Assembly: GCF_000758305.1 (NCBI RefSeq) | Contig: NZ_CP009458.1 | Span: 2,170,001-2,234,000 of the forward strand | Reading direction: 5' to 3' | Length of the DNA: 64,000 bases | From: Cedecea neteri | GTDB taxonomy: Bacteria > Pseudomonadota > Gammaproteobacteria > Enterobacterales > Enterobacteriaceae | Shown: positions 25,750 to 33,122 of the stretch, piece by piece | Layout: every line of letters begins with the position of its first letter | Position numbering within the stretch: the first letter of the stretch is position 1 | Made by a program: the position numbers and the translations under genes | The notes under the pieces: model-generated | What the model was told of the DNA's origin: nothing | Seen by the model: only the letters and a program-made list of their open reading frames with translations | The model's database searches: none

Positions 25750-26060
25750 TAATATTTCCAGCGGTAACGCAGCATATCGATATGCCCGTCGCCTGACACC
25801 ATCACCCCTTCAGAAAGCAGCGCCTGGCGCTGACGCTGGAGATCGGGGCCCGTCAGTGAAATCACACCCTGCCGGTTCACCACCCGATGCCACGGTAAAC
25901 GGCTGCCTTCGGGCAGTCGCTTGAGCACGCCACCCACCTGGCGGGCAGCCCGGGGCGACCCGGCCAGCGCGGCAATTTCGCCGTAGGTGGTAACGTAACC
26001 TTCGGGAATGGCGGCAACAATTTGGTAAACTCGCTGAGGAAAGGAATCGTGCTTATCCAT
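25749..26060 (-). CDS. ybaZ: Alkyltransferase-like protein (Atl), YbaZ
   Basis: 103 residues related to O6-alkylguanine-DNA alkyltransferases. The acceptor cysteine of P-C-H-R-V is replaced by Trp (P-W-H-R-V, 56-60), so it cannot accept alkyl groups. Atl proteins bind O6-alkylguanine, flip the base and hand the lesion to nucleotide excision repair. The helix-turn-helix with the arginine finger (S-P-R-A-A-R-Q-V-G) is kept. Confidence 0.93.
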   Translation of the reverse strand: MDKHDSFPQRVYQIVAAIPEGYVTTYGEIAALAGSPRAARQVGGVLKRLPEGSRLPWHRVVNRQGVISLTGPDLQRQRQALLSEGVMVSGDGHIDMLRYRWKY

Positions 26061-26223
26061 AGAGAACTCCTGGCAAAATCGCCCCTAAGGATAATCGGCG
26101 ATGGAGAAAGCACCAAGTTAAACCGTTGATGCGCAATAAACCAACACCTGACAGCCGCTGGCTTGCAATTCGCGGGGGGGATGTGGATAATGCGCCAGCG
26201 CGTTGGATAACAACGCTCTCAAT

Positions 26224-26337
26224 GGGGGCCCTGTTGGTTCTCCCGCAACACTAACTTGTGAACTCGGTCAGGTCCGGAAGGAAGCAGCCGCAGCAGGCGA
26301 CGTGTGTGCCGGGATGTAGCTGGCAGGGCCCCCACCC
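26224..26337 (+). ncRNA. ffs: 4.5S RNA of the signal recognition particle
   Basis: 114-nt RNA that binds Ffh to target membrane proteins. The ends GGGGGCCCTG and CAGGGCCCCC pair to close the hairpin. The apical Ffh-binding core GGTCAGGTCCGGAAGGAAGC is present, with the matching AGCAGCCGCAGCAGG side. Length and position next to ybaZ match E. coli ffs. Confidence 0.97.
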
Positions 26338-26345
26338 ATTTCAGG

Positions 26346-27239
26346 CTACCCCTTAGCCAGTACTGTTTTAGCTCTACGCTTTTCTCCCCAGCCTAAATTG
26401 ATCCCTGCCGCAGCCAGCAAAATCATTGCGCCGCCGAAAAACTGAATCGGGCTCAGGCTGTGATGAAAGACAAAGCGATCCACGATCACCGCCACGATCG
26501 GGTAGATAAAAGAGAGTGAGGCGGTAATTGACGTCGGCAGCTTTTGAATCGCGCCGTACAGCAACTGGTACATCATGCCGGTATGGAGTATGCCCAGCGT
26601 GGCTACAATTCCCCAATGCGTGAACGTCATGCGCTGCTGGAAATCGACCAGCGGCAGCAGCATCAGCGTGCCGACGACTACCTGGACAAGGGCAATTTGC
26701 TGTGCGGGCACGCCTTTTAGCTGGCGAATAATCAGCGCCGTCAGGGCATAAAAGAACGCGGCACCCAGCGCCATCGCAATCCCGGTAAGCCAGCCGTTGC
26801 TGCCGCCATGGTTAAACCCGCTAGAAAACACAAGCAGCATGCCGGTAAAGGACGCGCCCAGCCAAAGCCACTTGCTGCGGCTGACTTTCTCTTTCAGGAT
26901 AAAAACGCCCATCCCGACCAGCATCAGCGGCTGCGTATTGTAGAGCACAGTGGCAAGGCCAATGGATGTTCGTGAATAGGCGGCGAACAACAGCAGCCAG
27001 TTGATGACTAACGCCACGCCGCTCAGGGCGGCAATCAAAACAACCCTGCTGTTCAAATGGCTGCGCCAGTTACCACTCATCAGGCCCAGGATGAACAGCG
27101 TGACAGCGGCAAAGATGCAGCGCCAAAACACGACGTTGGTAACAGGTTGCTGAGAAAGCACCACCAGTGCGCCGATAGTGCCGGAGATGAGCATCGCCGC
27201 AATCATTTGCAGGCTGCCGGTTCTTATCTCACGAGTCAT
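26346..27239 (-). CDS. EamA/DMT-family transporter
   Basis: 297 residues with about ten predicted membrane helices in two EamA repeats (about 12-137 and 150-283), the fold of drug/metabolite exporters such as amino-acid effluxers. The substrate is not visible from sequence. It is divergent from an Lrp/AsnC-family gene. A 24-bp palindrome lies right before its start and covers its ribosome-binding region, so the regulator probably controls it. Many Lrp/EamA pairs handle amino acids, which is my best guess. Confidence 0.85.
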   Translation of the reverse strand: MTREIRTGSLQMIAAMLISGTIGALVVLSQQPVTNVVFWRCIFAAVTLFILGLMSGNWRSHLNSRVVLIAALSGVALVINWLLLFAAYSRTSIGLATVLYNTQPLMLVGMGVFILKEKVSRSKWLWLGASFTGMLLVFSSGFNHGGSNGWLTGIAMALGAAFFYALTALIIRQLKGVPAQQIALVQVVVGTLMLLPLVDFQQRMTFTHWGIVATLGILHTGMMYQLLYGAIQKLPTSITASLSFIYPIVAVIVDRFVFHHSLSPIQFFGGAMILLAAAGINLGWGEKRRAKTVLAKG

Positions 27240-27248
27240 TTTGTTTCT

Positions 27249-27272
27249 CCAGAATAAAGAGCTTTATTCTGG
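27249..27272. promoter_or_regulatory. Operator-like palindrome between the EamA and Lrp genes
   Basis: CCAGAATAAAG-AG-CTTTATTCTGG, with 11-bp perfect arms, ends 10 nt before the transporter start on the minus strand and overlaps its GGAG ribosome-binding site. It is a candidate site for the adjacent Lrp-family regulator, or an RNA hairpin that hides the ribosome-binding site. Confidence 0.6.
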
Positions 27273-27344
27273 GCACTGTGGCCGGGACGTTGAAGTGGTA
27301 AAATTAGCTCATTCCATTCTTTTGCCTTTATAAATGAGATAAAA

Positions 27345-27791
27345 ATGAGTCATTCCCTTCTCGATGAAATAGACAGGCATATCCTGACTGTTCTTACGGC
27401 CGATGCCCGTATTTCGTTGAAAGTGCTGAGCGGAAAAATCGGGCTTTCCTCACCGAGTACGGCAGAAAGAGTGAAACGCCTCGAGGAACGCGGTGTGATC
27501 AACGGCTACACCACGAATGCCAACTTGCAGGCCCTGGGCTACACCATGCAGGCGCTGGTTCGCATGAAGCCTCTGCCGGGGATGCTGCAGAAAGTAGAGA
27601 AGATGATTCAGGCCATTCCAGAATGTATCGAATGCGACAACATTACCGGAGAAGACTGCTTTATTATTCGCCTGGCGCTTCGTTCGGTGGGGCAACTGGA
27701 TGATATTCTTAATGGGCTGACTGAATTCGCCCAGTGCAATACGTCAATCGTCAAAAGCATGCCGGTGAAGCGAAGGCTACCGCCTTTGTAA
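27345..27791 (+). CDS. Lrp/AsnC-family transcriptional regulator
   Basis: 148 residues. The helix-turn-helix domain (about 8-60, I-D-R-H-I-L-T-V-L-T-A-D-A-R-I-S through S-P-S-T-A-E-R-V-K-R-L) precedes a RAM domain that binds amino-acid-like ligands (C-D-N-I-T-G-E-D-C-F at about 98-107). It starts 105 nt from the divergent EamA transporter and probably regulates it. The exact ligand is unknown. Confidence 0.88.
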   Translation: MSHSLLDEIDRHILTVLTADARISLKVLSGKIGLSSPSTAERVKRLEERGVINGYTTNANLQALGYTMQALVRMKPLPGMLQKVEKMIQAIPECIECDNITGEDCFIIRLALRSVGQLDDILNGLTEFAQCNTSIVKSMPVKRRLPPL

Positions 27792-27922
27792 AGAAATAAA
27801 CCAGATATATTTTCCGGTTATTTGAATTATGACAGAAATATTAAATTTATCGCACTGGCTGGATCTTATTTATTCTCTATAGTATTAAACACAAACCTCT
27901 GTTTAAGCACTAAGGATTTGCA

Positions 27923-28177
27923 ATGACGACGGCTACGTTGAACGTAAAAATAAGCATCGAGTTAAAAGAGAAGATTCGTCACTATGCGGAAGAGAATAGT
28001 GAAACCCTGGCAAGCGTAACGGAGCGACTTCTGTCCAAAGCCTTTGACGATCTCGACAGCGACGTGGGGGTCGATGAAGATGATGTGGACAGCCAGCATA
28101 CTTCTGAAGCTCGCGTGACGCCACTAAACGATCGCGAGATCAAGGCATTGCGTAAACTGCTGAAGAAGAAAAAATGA
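27923..28177 (+). CDS. Small ribbon-helix-helix-like protein
   Basis: 84 residues. The N-terminal part (A-T-L-N-V-K-I-S-I-E-L-K-E-K-I then a helix to L-L-S-K-A-F) has the pattern of a ribbon-helix-helix DNA-binding domain of the Arc/CopG kind. An acidic linker (V-D-E-D-D-V-D) and a Lys-rich C-terminus follow. The AAGGA ribosome-binding site fits the ATG at 27923. Its stop overlaps the start of the next gene (ATGA). The AT-rich upstream region and the pairing resemble small two-gene modules such as toxin-antitoxin pairs, but I see no toxin family. Confidence 0.65.
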   Translation: MTTATLNVKISIELKEKIRHYAEENSETLASVTERLLSKAFDDLDSDVGVDEDDVDSQHTSEARVTPLNDREIKALRKLLKKKK

Positions 28178-28398
28178 ACGCCGGTACGGACAGTACCGCC
28201 TACGACTATCAGCAAGCCTGTGAATTATTGCGTTCAGGCTACCTGAAAAAAGTGAAACTGGGCTGGAATATTGGCAGCGATGAGTTTTTCCGCATCGCTT
28301 CAGACTGGTGTGATACCGGGGCCAGTATTAAAAAAGAGGGTGAATATTTCACCATCACCCTAAAAGGGTTTGCCATTCCTCGAATTTCACAGCATTAA
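28174..28398 (+). CDS. Small uncharacterised protein, partner of the RHH-like protein
   Basis: 74 residues, overlapping the previous stop by 4 nt, so probably translationally coupled. It has a Tyr/Gln-rich helix (Y-D-Y-Q-Q-A-C-E-L-L-R-S-G), then a mixed alpha/beta stretch; no signal peptide or membrane segment. I do not recognise a family. It ends before a strong bidirectional terminator. Confidence 0.6.
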   Translation: MNAGTDSTAYDYQQACELLRSGYLKKVKLGWNIGSDEFFRIASDWCDTGASIKKEGEYFTITLKGFAIPRISQH

Positions 28399-28433
28399 TT
28401 TTTAGCACCGACTTATTGCTATCCTTACAGAAT

Positions 28434-28468
28434 AATATTTCCCTCTTTTATTTTAGAGGGAAATATTT
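28434..28468. terminator. Bidirectional terminator
   Basis: Thirteen-base-pair perfect stem AATATTTCCCTCT/AGAGGGAAATATT (28434-28446/28455-28467) between convergent genes. Confidence 0.75.
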
Positions 28469-28474
28469 CGCTTT

Positions 28475-29902
28475 CTAAAATACCATTCCCCGCAGACTTT
28501 CATTTCTTGTTGCCGCCAGATGTTGCCAGAGCGGCTGCAGCCGCTGCAGGGCAAGCTGCATCTCTGCGGGTTCAAGGCTGAAGGGAAGGCGTAAAAAGCG
28601 CTCAAAAGCCCCTTCGACCCCAAACCGAGGCCCGGCCCCTATCCGAATTCCCTGACTCTCGGCGGCGGCGGCAAAAATCGTGGCCAGCGGCTTGGGTAAC
28701 TCCACCCACCACGACAGCCCGCCTTCCGGGGGCGACGTTTGCCAGTCCGGGAACAACGTTTGCATGGTGGCAAAGCTGGTTTCGCAGCGTTGACGAAGCA
28801 TCTCTCTACGCTGAGGCAAGAACTGCGCCGCGTCGTTAAACAATTGCGTGGCGGCCAGCTGCTCCAGCAAAGGCGTCCCTAAATCAAAGGTATTACGGAT
28901 TTGTATCAGCGAATTGATGGTTTTGCCTGAGGCCCTTATCCAGCCCAGCCGCAGCCCACCCCAGAAACTTTTCCCTGCGGAGCCGAGCGAGATGGTGTGT
29001 TCTTCCGGGCCAAAAGCGGCCAGGGGAGGCGGCGGCGGTGCGTCAAACCAGAGATCCGCCATCGTCTCATCCACAACCAGCGTGGTGTGGCTACGGGCGG
29101 CAATCTCGTTCACTCTTTGGCGCGTGGCGGTATCCATACAGCGGCCTGTGGGATTATGAAAGTCGGGAATTAAGTAGGCCAGGCGGGGAGATGTCTGGGC
29201 GATAGTCGCCGCTAAACCGTCAACATCCCAGCCGCTCTCGGGCAGACTGACCGGCACGGGGCGGCAGGAGGCTCCGCGAATAGCCGCCAACGCCATCGGG
29301 TAAGTAGGATGGTCAACGACCACGCGATCGCCCGGGCCGGTGAACAGTCTAAGTATCAGGCCCAGGCCGCTGACGGCACCGTTGACCACCATGATTTGGT
29401 CAGGCGTGGTGGGTAACCCTCGTGATGCATAATGCCGCGCAATCGCTTCTCTCAGCTCCGGCAAGCCCTGGCTGTCATAACCGGTTGAGGACAAATGCTC
29501 CGGCAGAAAAGTGAGCGCGGTGGAATAGGCCCGATGAATTTCCGGCCCGGCGCTGAGGGCGGCGGTAGAGAGATCCAACACCGGGGCATTGCCGGGTAAC
29601 GGGGAGATGGCCGGGCTGCTCTCGGGCAGCATGGTGACAGAGCCTGAACCCTGCCTGCTCAGCAGATAGCCTTCTTCCCGGAGCAGCGTCAGCGCGGAGG
29701 CCACCGTGGTACGGCTCACGCTCAGGGCGCCAGAAAGCTCTCTTTCTCCCGGCAGCCTGCTGTCGAGCGGTAGGCGGCCATCAAGGATCAGCAGCCGCAG
29801 CCCGTCCGCCAGTTGACGATAGACCGGCGAACGGGATGACGCCTGATGCCAGTGGCCAAGCAGGCGGGTTAAAGATGAAATTCCAATTCTGCGCAGCGTC
29901 AT
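28475..29902 (-). CDS. MocR-family regulator (YczR-like), GntR domain fused to an aminotransferase fold
   Basis: 475 residues. The N-terminal GntR winged helix (R-Q-L-A-D-G-L-R-L-L-I then R-L-P-G-E-R-E-L-S-G-A-L-S-V-S-R-T-T-V) is joined to a fold-type I PLP aminotransferase-like domain (about 110-460), with a PLP-lysine candidate in S-A-G-K-S-F-W-G-G. MocR proteins use PLP as an effector. It is divergent from a YczE-family membrane gene, the arrangement described for the YczR subgroup of MocR regulators, so that gene is its likely target. Confidence 0.88.
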   Translation of the reverse strand: MTLRRIGISSLTRLLGHWHQASSRSPVYRQLADGLRLLILDGRLPLDSRLPGERELSGALSVSRTTVASALTLLREEGYLLSRQGSGSVTMLPESSPAISPLPGNAPVLDLSTAALSAGPEIHRAYSTALTFLPEHLSSTGYDSQGLPELREAIARHYASRGLPTTPDQIMVVNGAVSGLGLILRLFTGPGDRVVVDHPTYPMALAAIRGASCRPVPVSLPESGWDVDGLAATIAQTSPRLAYLIPDFHNPTGRCMDTATRQRVNEIAARSHTTLVVDETMADLWFDAPPPPPLAAFGPEEHTISLGSAGKSFWGGLRLGWIRASGKTINSLIQIRNTFDLGTPLLEQLAATQLFNDAAQFLPQRREMLRQRCETSFATMQTLFPDWQTSPPEGGLSWWVELPKPLATIFAAAAESQGIRIGAGPRFGVEGAFERFLRLPFSLEPAEMQLALQRLQPLWQHLAATRNESLRGMVF

Positions 29903-29905
29903 AGC

Positions 29906-29948
29906 AGTCCACTTTCTGATAACTGGACCTTAATACTAAGTCCATTTT
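29906..29948. promoter_or_regulatory. Candidate MocR operator between the MocR and yczE-like genes
   Basis: Two direct repeats AGTCCACTTT (29906-29915) and AGTCCATTTT (29939-29948) are 33 nt apart, about three helical turns. An inverted copy AACTGGACCT lies between them (29921-29930). Confidence 0.55.
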
Positions 29949-29990
29949 GCGAGAGGGTATAGCCATAAAAACACAATGAGGATCTTTGTC

Positions 29991-30608
29991 ATGATGGCTC
30001 GTCGCCTGCTGCAGCTTTATACCGGCCTGGTCTTTTACGGCATTTCAACTGCCATGTTCGTTCGTGCCGATTTGGGCGCGGACCCGTGGAACGTTTTCCA
30101 CCTCGGCGTGGCGAGGCTTTTCTCGCTCAACCTTGGGCTGGTGATGATTATTGTAGGGGCGCTGGTGTTGCTGCTGTGGATCCCGCTGCGCCAGCGGCCA
30201 GGGCTTGGCACCATCAGCAACGTGATTGTGTTAGGTCTGGCGGCGGATGCCACGCTGGCGCTAATGCCGCCGCTGGAATCGCTTCTTGCGCGTTCCGTTT
30301 TGCTGGTCGGCGCTTTGGTGGTTAACGCCCTGGCGACGGGGATGTATATCGGCGCAGGCTTTGGTGCCGGGCCTCGAGATGGCCTGATGACCGGGATCCA
30401 TGCCAGAACAGGCTGGTCGGTGCGCAGCGTGCGTACCGCCATCGAGGTGACCGTACTGATCTCCGGCTGGTTGATGGGCGGCAGTTTTGGCGTGGGGACC
30501 GTGCTTTATGCGTTAGCTATCGGGCCTCTAATTCAGCTTTGCCTGCCATGGTTCCGCGTTAAGCCGTTGAATAACACAGCGACCGCTGCACCGGAAGCTA
30601 CATCATGA
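29991..30608 (+). CDS. YczE/YitT-family membrane protein
   Basis: 205 residues with about five to six membrane helices. The family motif F-Y-G-I-S-T-A-M-F-V-R-A-D-L-G-A-D-P-W and the second G-A-G-F-G-A-G-P-R-D-G-L repeat are present. The function of the family is unknown; transport is presumed. I chose ATG 29991 because GAGG lies at 29978-29981, inside a longer frame that starts at 29976. Its likely regulator is the adjacent MocR protein. Confidence 0.82.
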   Translation: MMARRLLQLYTGLVFYGISTAMFVRADLGADPWNVFHLGVARLFSLNLGLVMIIVGALVLLLWIPLRQRPGLGTISNVIVLGLAADATLALMPPLESLLARSVLLVGALVVNALATGMYIGAGFGAGPRDGLMTGIHARTGWSVRSVRTAIEVTVLISGWLMGGSFGVGTVLYALAIGPLIQLCLPWFRVKPLNNTATAAPEATS

Positions 30609-30670
30609 CCCCGTAACTGTGCTAAACAGTCTCTTCCGGAGAATAATATTCGCTTAAAACGGGAGAGAGC

Positions 30671-31489
30671 ATGCGGCACGAGATTGCGAGTAAACCAGCT
30701 CTAAACTGGAACAGCTTTCAGCTGGCAGAGATATTAACCCACTGTTTTGAACAGTACGTGGTGCCTTTTCGTCTGGAAGGCGAAACCTTCGGCTGGCGTT
30801 TTGTCTCTGAAGATTTTTTCCCAGGCGACAGCCCTATCTGGCTTTACCGTGGGGAACCCAAAGCGATGGCGCTGATTACCCGACGCGGGCAAACCTGCCG
30901 CCTGGCCGCGTTTGCGATTCGCCCGGAACTGCGAGGGCAGGGATTAGGCAAGATCTTCATTCAGCAGCTCATTGATGCCGCGCGCGCACGTGGGGATAAG
31001 CAATTTTATCTGGAAGTGATTTTAGGCAACGAAGGCGGACTGGCGCTCTACGAGCGAATGGGCTTTGTGCCCCAGCAAACGCTGGTGGGCTTCCAGTCCT
31101 CCGGCGTGCCTGAAGGTGAAGTTGACGGCGAGCTGCTGGAAATCGATCCACTACAAATGACCCGAAGAATGATAGCCGCTAACGATGGACCGCTGCCGTG
31201 GCTTTGCGCGGCCGAAACGCTGTATAAGCTGCCCGGTAAGGCTTTTGTACTGGATGAAGTGGCTTACGCGATGGTCGTTCCCGGCGAAATACCGAAGCTC
31301 AGAGGGCTGTTTGTTGAGCCGCATGCGCGACGTTCGGGGAAGGCAAAAAAACTGCTGACGTTGTTGCAGCATCGTTTCCCGGGCTTATCCACTATTGCCA
31401 GTTTGCCTGAAACTGTTTCGCCGGTATTTTTAAGCAGCGGCTTTACCCTGGATAAGATCCGACAGTACGAGATGAAGCTTACCTTGTAG
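30671..31489 (+). CDS. Tandem GNAT-family N-acetyltransferase
   Basis: 272 residues. The first acetyltransferase domain is complete (about 15-150), with the acetyl-CoA motif R-P-E-L-R-G-Q-G-L-G-K and the L-Y-E-R-M-G-F end. A second, weaker GNAT-like half (about 185-272) has V-E-P-H-A-R-R-S-G-K-A-K-K and F-L-S-S-G-F. The acceptor is unknown; amines, amino acids or antibiotics are possible. Confidence 0.82.
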   Translation: MRHEIASKPALNWNSFQLAEILTHCFEQYVVPFRLEGETFGWRFVSEDFFPGDSPIWLYRGEPKAMALITRRGQTCRLAAFAIRPELRGQGLGKIFIQQLIDAARARGDKQFYLEVILGNEGGLALYERMGFVPQQTLVGFQSSGVPEGEVDGELLEIDPLQMTRRMIAANDGPLPWLCAAETLYKLPGKAFVLDEVAYAMVVPGEIPKLRGLFVEPHARRSGKAKKLLTLLQHRFPGLSTIASLPETVSPVFLSSGFTLDKIRQYEMKLTL

Positions 31490-31497
31490 ACAGAGAA

Positions 31498-31519
31498 GGT
31501 GAGGGCGAATGCCCTCACC
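31498..31519. terminator. Bidirectional terminator between the GNAT gene and gdhA
   Basis: Nine-base-pair perfect hairpin GGTGAGGGC/GCCCTCACC (31498-31506/31511-31519) between convergent genes. There is no T-run. Confidence 0.65.
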
Positions 31520-31526
31520 CTGCAAG

Positions 31527-32870
31527 TTACAGCACGCCCTGAGCCAGCATCGCGTCCGCAACTTTTACAAACCCGGCGATGTTTGCGCCGCGAACGTACT
31601 GGGTTTGTTTTCCTTCGCCACCGTAATCCACGCAGGCCTGATGAATATCAAGCATGATGTGGTGCAGGCGAATATCCACTTTTTCGGCCTTCCAGCCCAG
31701 ACGGGCCGCATTCTGCGCCATTTCCAGCCCGGATGTTGCCACGCCGCCTGCGTTTGCCGCTTTGCCTGGTGCAAACAGCACGCCAGCCTCCACAAACAGA
31801 TCCGTCGCAGCAATTGTGGTTGGCATATTTGCCCCTTCGGCGACTGCCTTCACGCCGTTGTTAATAAGCGTTTGAGCAGCATCGATGTCCAGTTCGTTCT
31901 GTGTTGCACAAGGCAGAGCGATATCGACCGGCACGCTCCACGGCTGCTGGCCTTCCAGATAAGTCAGGCCAAATTCTCGGGCATAGTCGGCGACGCGGCC
32001 ATCGCGGCTGGCTTTGATTTCGCACAGGCGGGCCAGTTTCTCTGCGTTAAAGCCTGCTTCATCTACCACGGTGCCGTTGGAGTCAGACGCCGTGACCACG
32101 CGAGCGCCGAGCGACATGGCTTTTTCAATCGCATACTGAGCGACGTTGCCGGAGCCGGAAACCGCCACGCGCATGCCTTCAAAGCCCAGTCCGTGGCGCT
32201 GCAGCATGGCATCGGTGAAGTAGATCAGACCGTAGCCGGTCGCTTCCGGGCGGATCAGACTGCCGCCGAACGACAGCCCTTTGCCGGTAAACACGCAGGC
32301 AGTGTTGTTGGAGAGTTTTTTCATCATCCCCGCCATGTAGCCGACTTCGCGACCGCCAACACCAATATCCCCCGCCGGGACATCGGTATCCGGGCCAAGG
32401 TGGCGATAAAGCTCCAGCATCAGCGCCTGGCAAAAGCGCATGATTTCGCCTTCGCTTTTGCCCTTCGGATTAAAGTCGCTGCCGCCTTTGCCGCCGCCCA
32501 TCGGCAGCGTGGTGAGGGCGTTTTTAAAGGTCTGCTCAAAGCCGAGGAATTTGAGGATCGACAGATTAACGGAAGGGTGGAAGCGCATTCCACCTTTGAA
32601 CGGGCCAATGGCTGAGTTGAACTGCACGCGCCAGGCCCGGTTCACCTGCACCTGATTGTTATCATCCACCCAGGCGACGCGGAACTGAATCACGCGCTCC
32701 GGCTCGACCAGACGTTCGAGCAGCGACTGCTGGCGGTATTGCGGATTGTTTTCCAGAAACGGCCACAGGGTGCTCATCACTTCGCGAACCGCCTGAGCGA
32801 ATTCTACCTGGTGCGGATCGCGGGACTGTACTGAGGTTAAAAAGTCTTCGAGAGAGAATGTTTGAGCCAT
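31527..32870 (-). CDS. gdhA: NADP-specific glutamate dehydrogenase
   Basis: 447 residues, identical in length to E. coli GdhA. It forms glutamate from 2-oxoglutarate, ammonium and NADPH, the high-ammonium route of nitrogen assimilation. The catalytic lysine motif P-M-G-G-G-K-G-G-S-D is at about 121-130, the nucleotide-binding G-x-G-x-x-A (S-G-S-G-N-V-A) near 240, and the conserved P-A-G-D-I-G-V-G-G-R is present. With glnK-amtB in the same window it covers ammonium uptake, sensing and fixation. The ribosome-binding site is AGGAGT before the ATG. Confidence 0.97.
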   Translation of the reverse strand: MAQTFSLEDFLTSVQSRDPHQVEFAQAVREVMSTLWPFLENNPQYRQQSLLERLVEPERVIQFRVAWVDDNNQVQVNRAWRVQFNSAIGPFKGGMRFHPSVNLSILKFLGFEQTFKNALTTLPMGGGKGGSDFNPKGKSEGEIMRFCQALMLELYRHLGPDTDVPAGDIGVGGREVGYMAGMMKKLSNNTACVFTGKGLSFGGSLIRPEATGYGLIYFTDAMLQRHGLGFEGMRVAVSGSGNVAQYAIEKAMSLGARVVTASDSNGTVVDEAGFNAEKLARLCEIKASRDGRVADYAREFGLTYLEGQQPWSVPVDIALPCATQNELDIDAAQTLINNGVKAVAEGANMPTTIAATDLFVEAGVLFAPGKAANAGGVATSGLEMAQNAARLGWKAEKVDIRLHHIMLDIHQACVDYGGEGKQTQYVRGANIAGFVKVADAMLAQGVL

Positions 32871-33122
32871 CAGAGGTAACTCCTTGTTGAAGATTGTGTT
32901 GTCGGTCTTTTTTTGGGTTATTTTTCGACTATAACATTTTCTTATGAACGGGCATCAAGCGATTTTTTCACCGGGAAGGCAATAAAGAAGGGAAGCGTTT
33001 AGTCGGGCTATTAACCCTAAAAAAATCTAAATTTCGGTCTAATAACAGACAATAAATTGTTTTCTCTGTTTTTCGGCGGTTGGCGATCAATTTGGGAGGC
33101 TTATTAGCCTCCCAAACAGAGC

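Noticed and set aside
25749..26060. YbaZ as an active O6-methylguanine-DNA methyltransferase
   Set aside because: The acceptor cysteine is Trp (P-W-H-R-V), so it can only be an alkyltransferase-like protein.
31509..32615. Open frame of 368 codons antisense to gdhA
   Set aside because: The gdhA product on the other strand is full-length and conserved; this frame has no recognisable motif.
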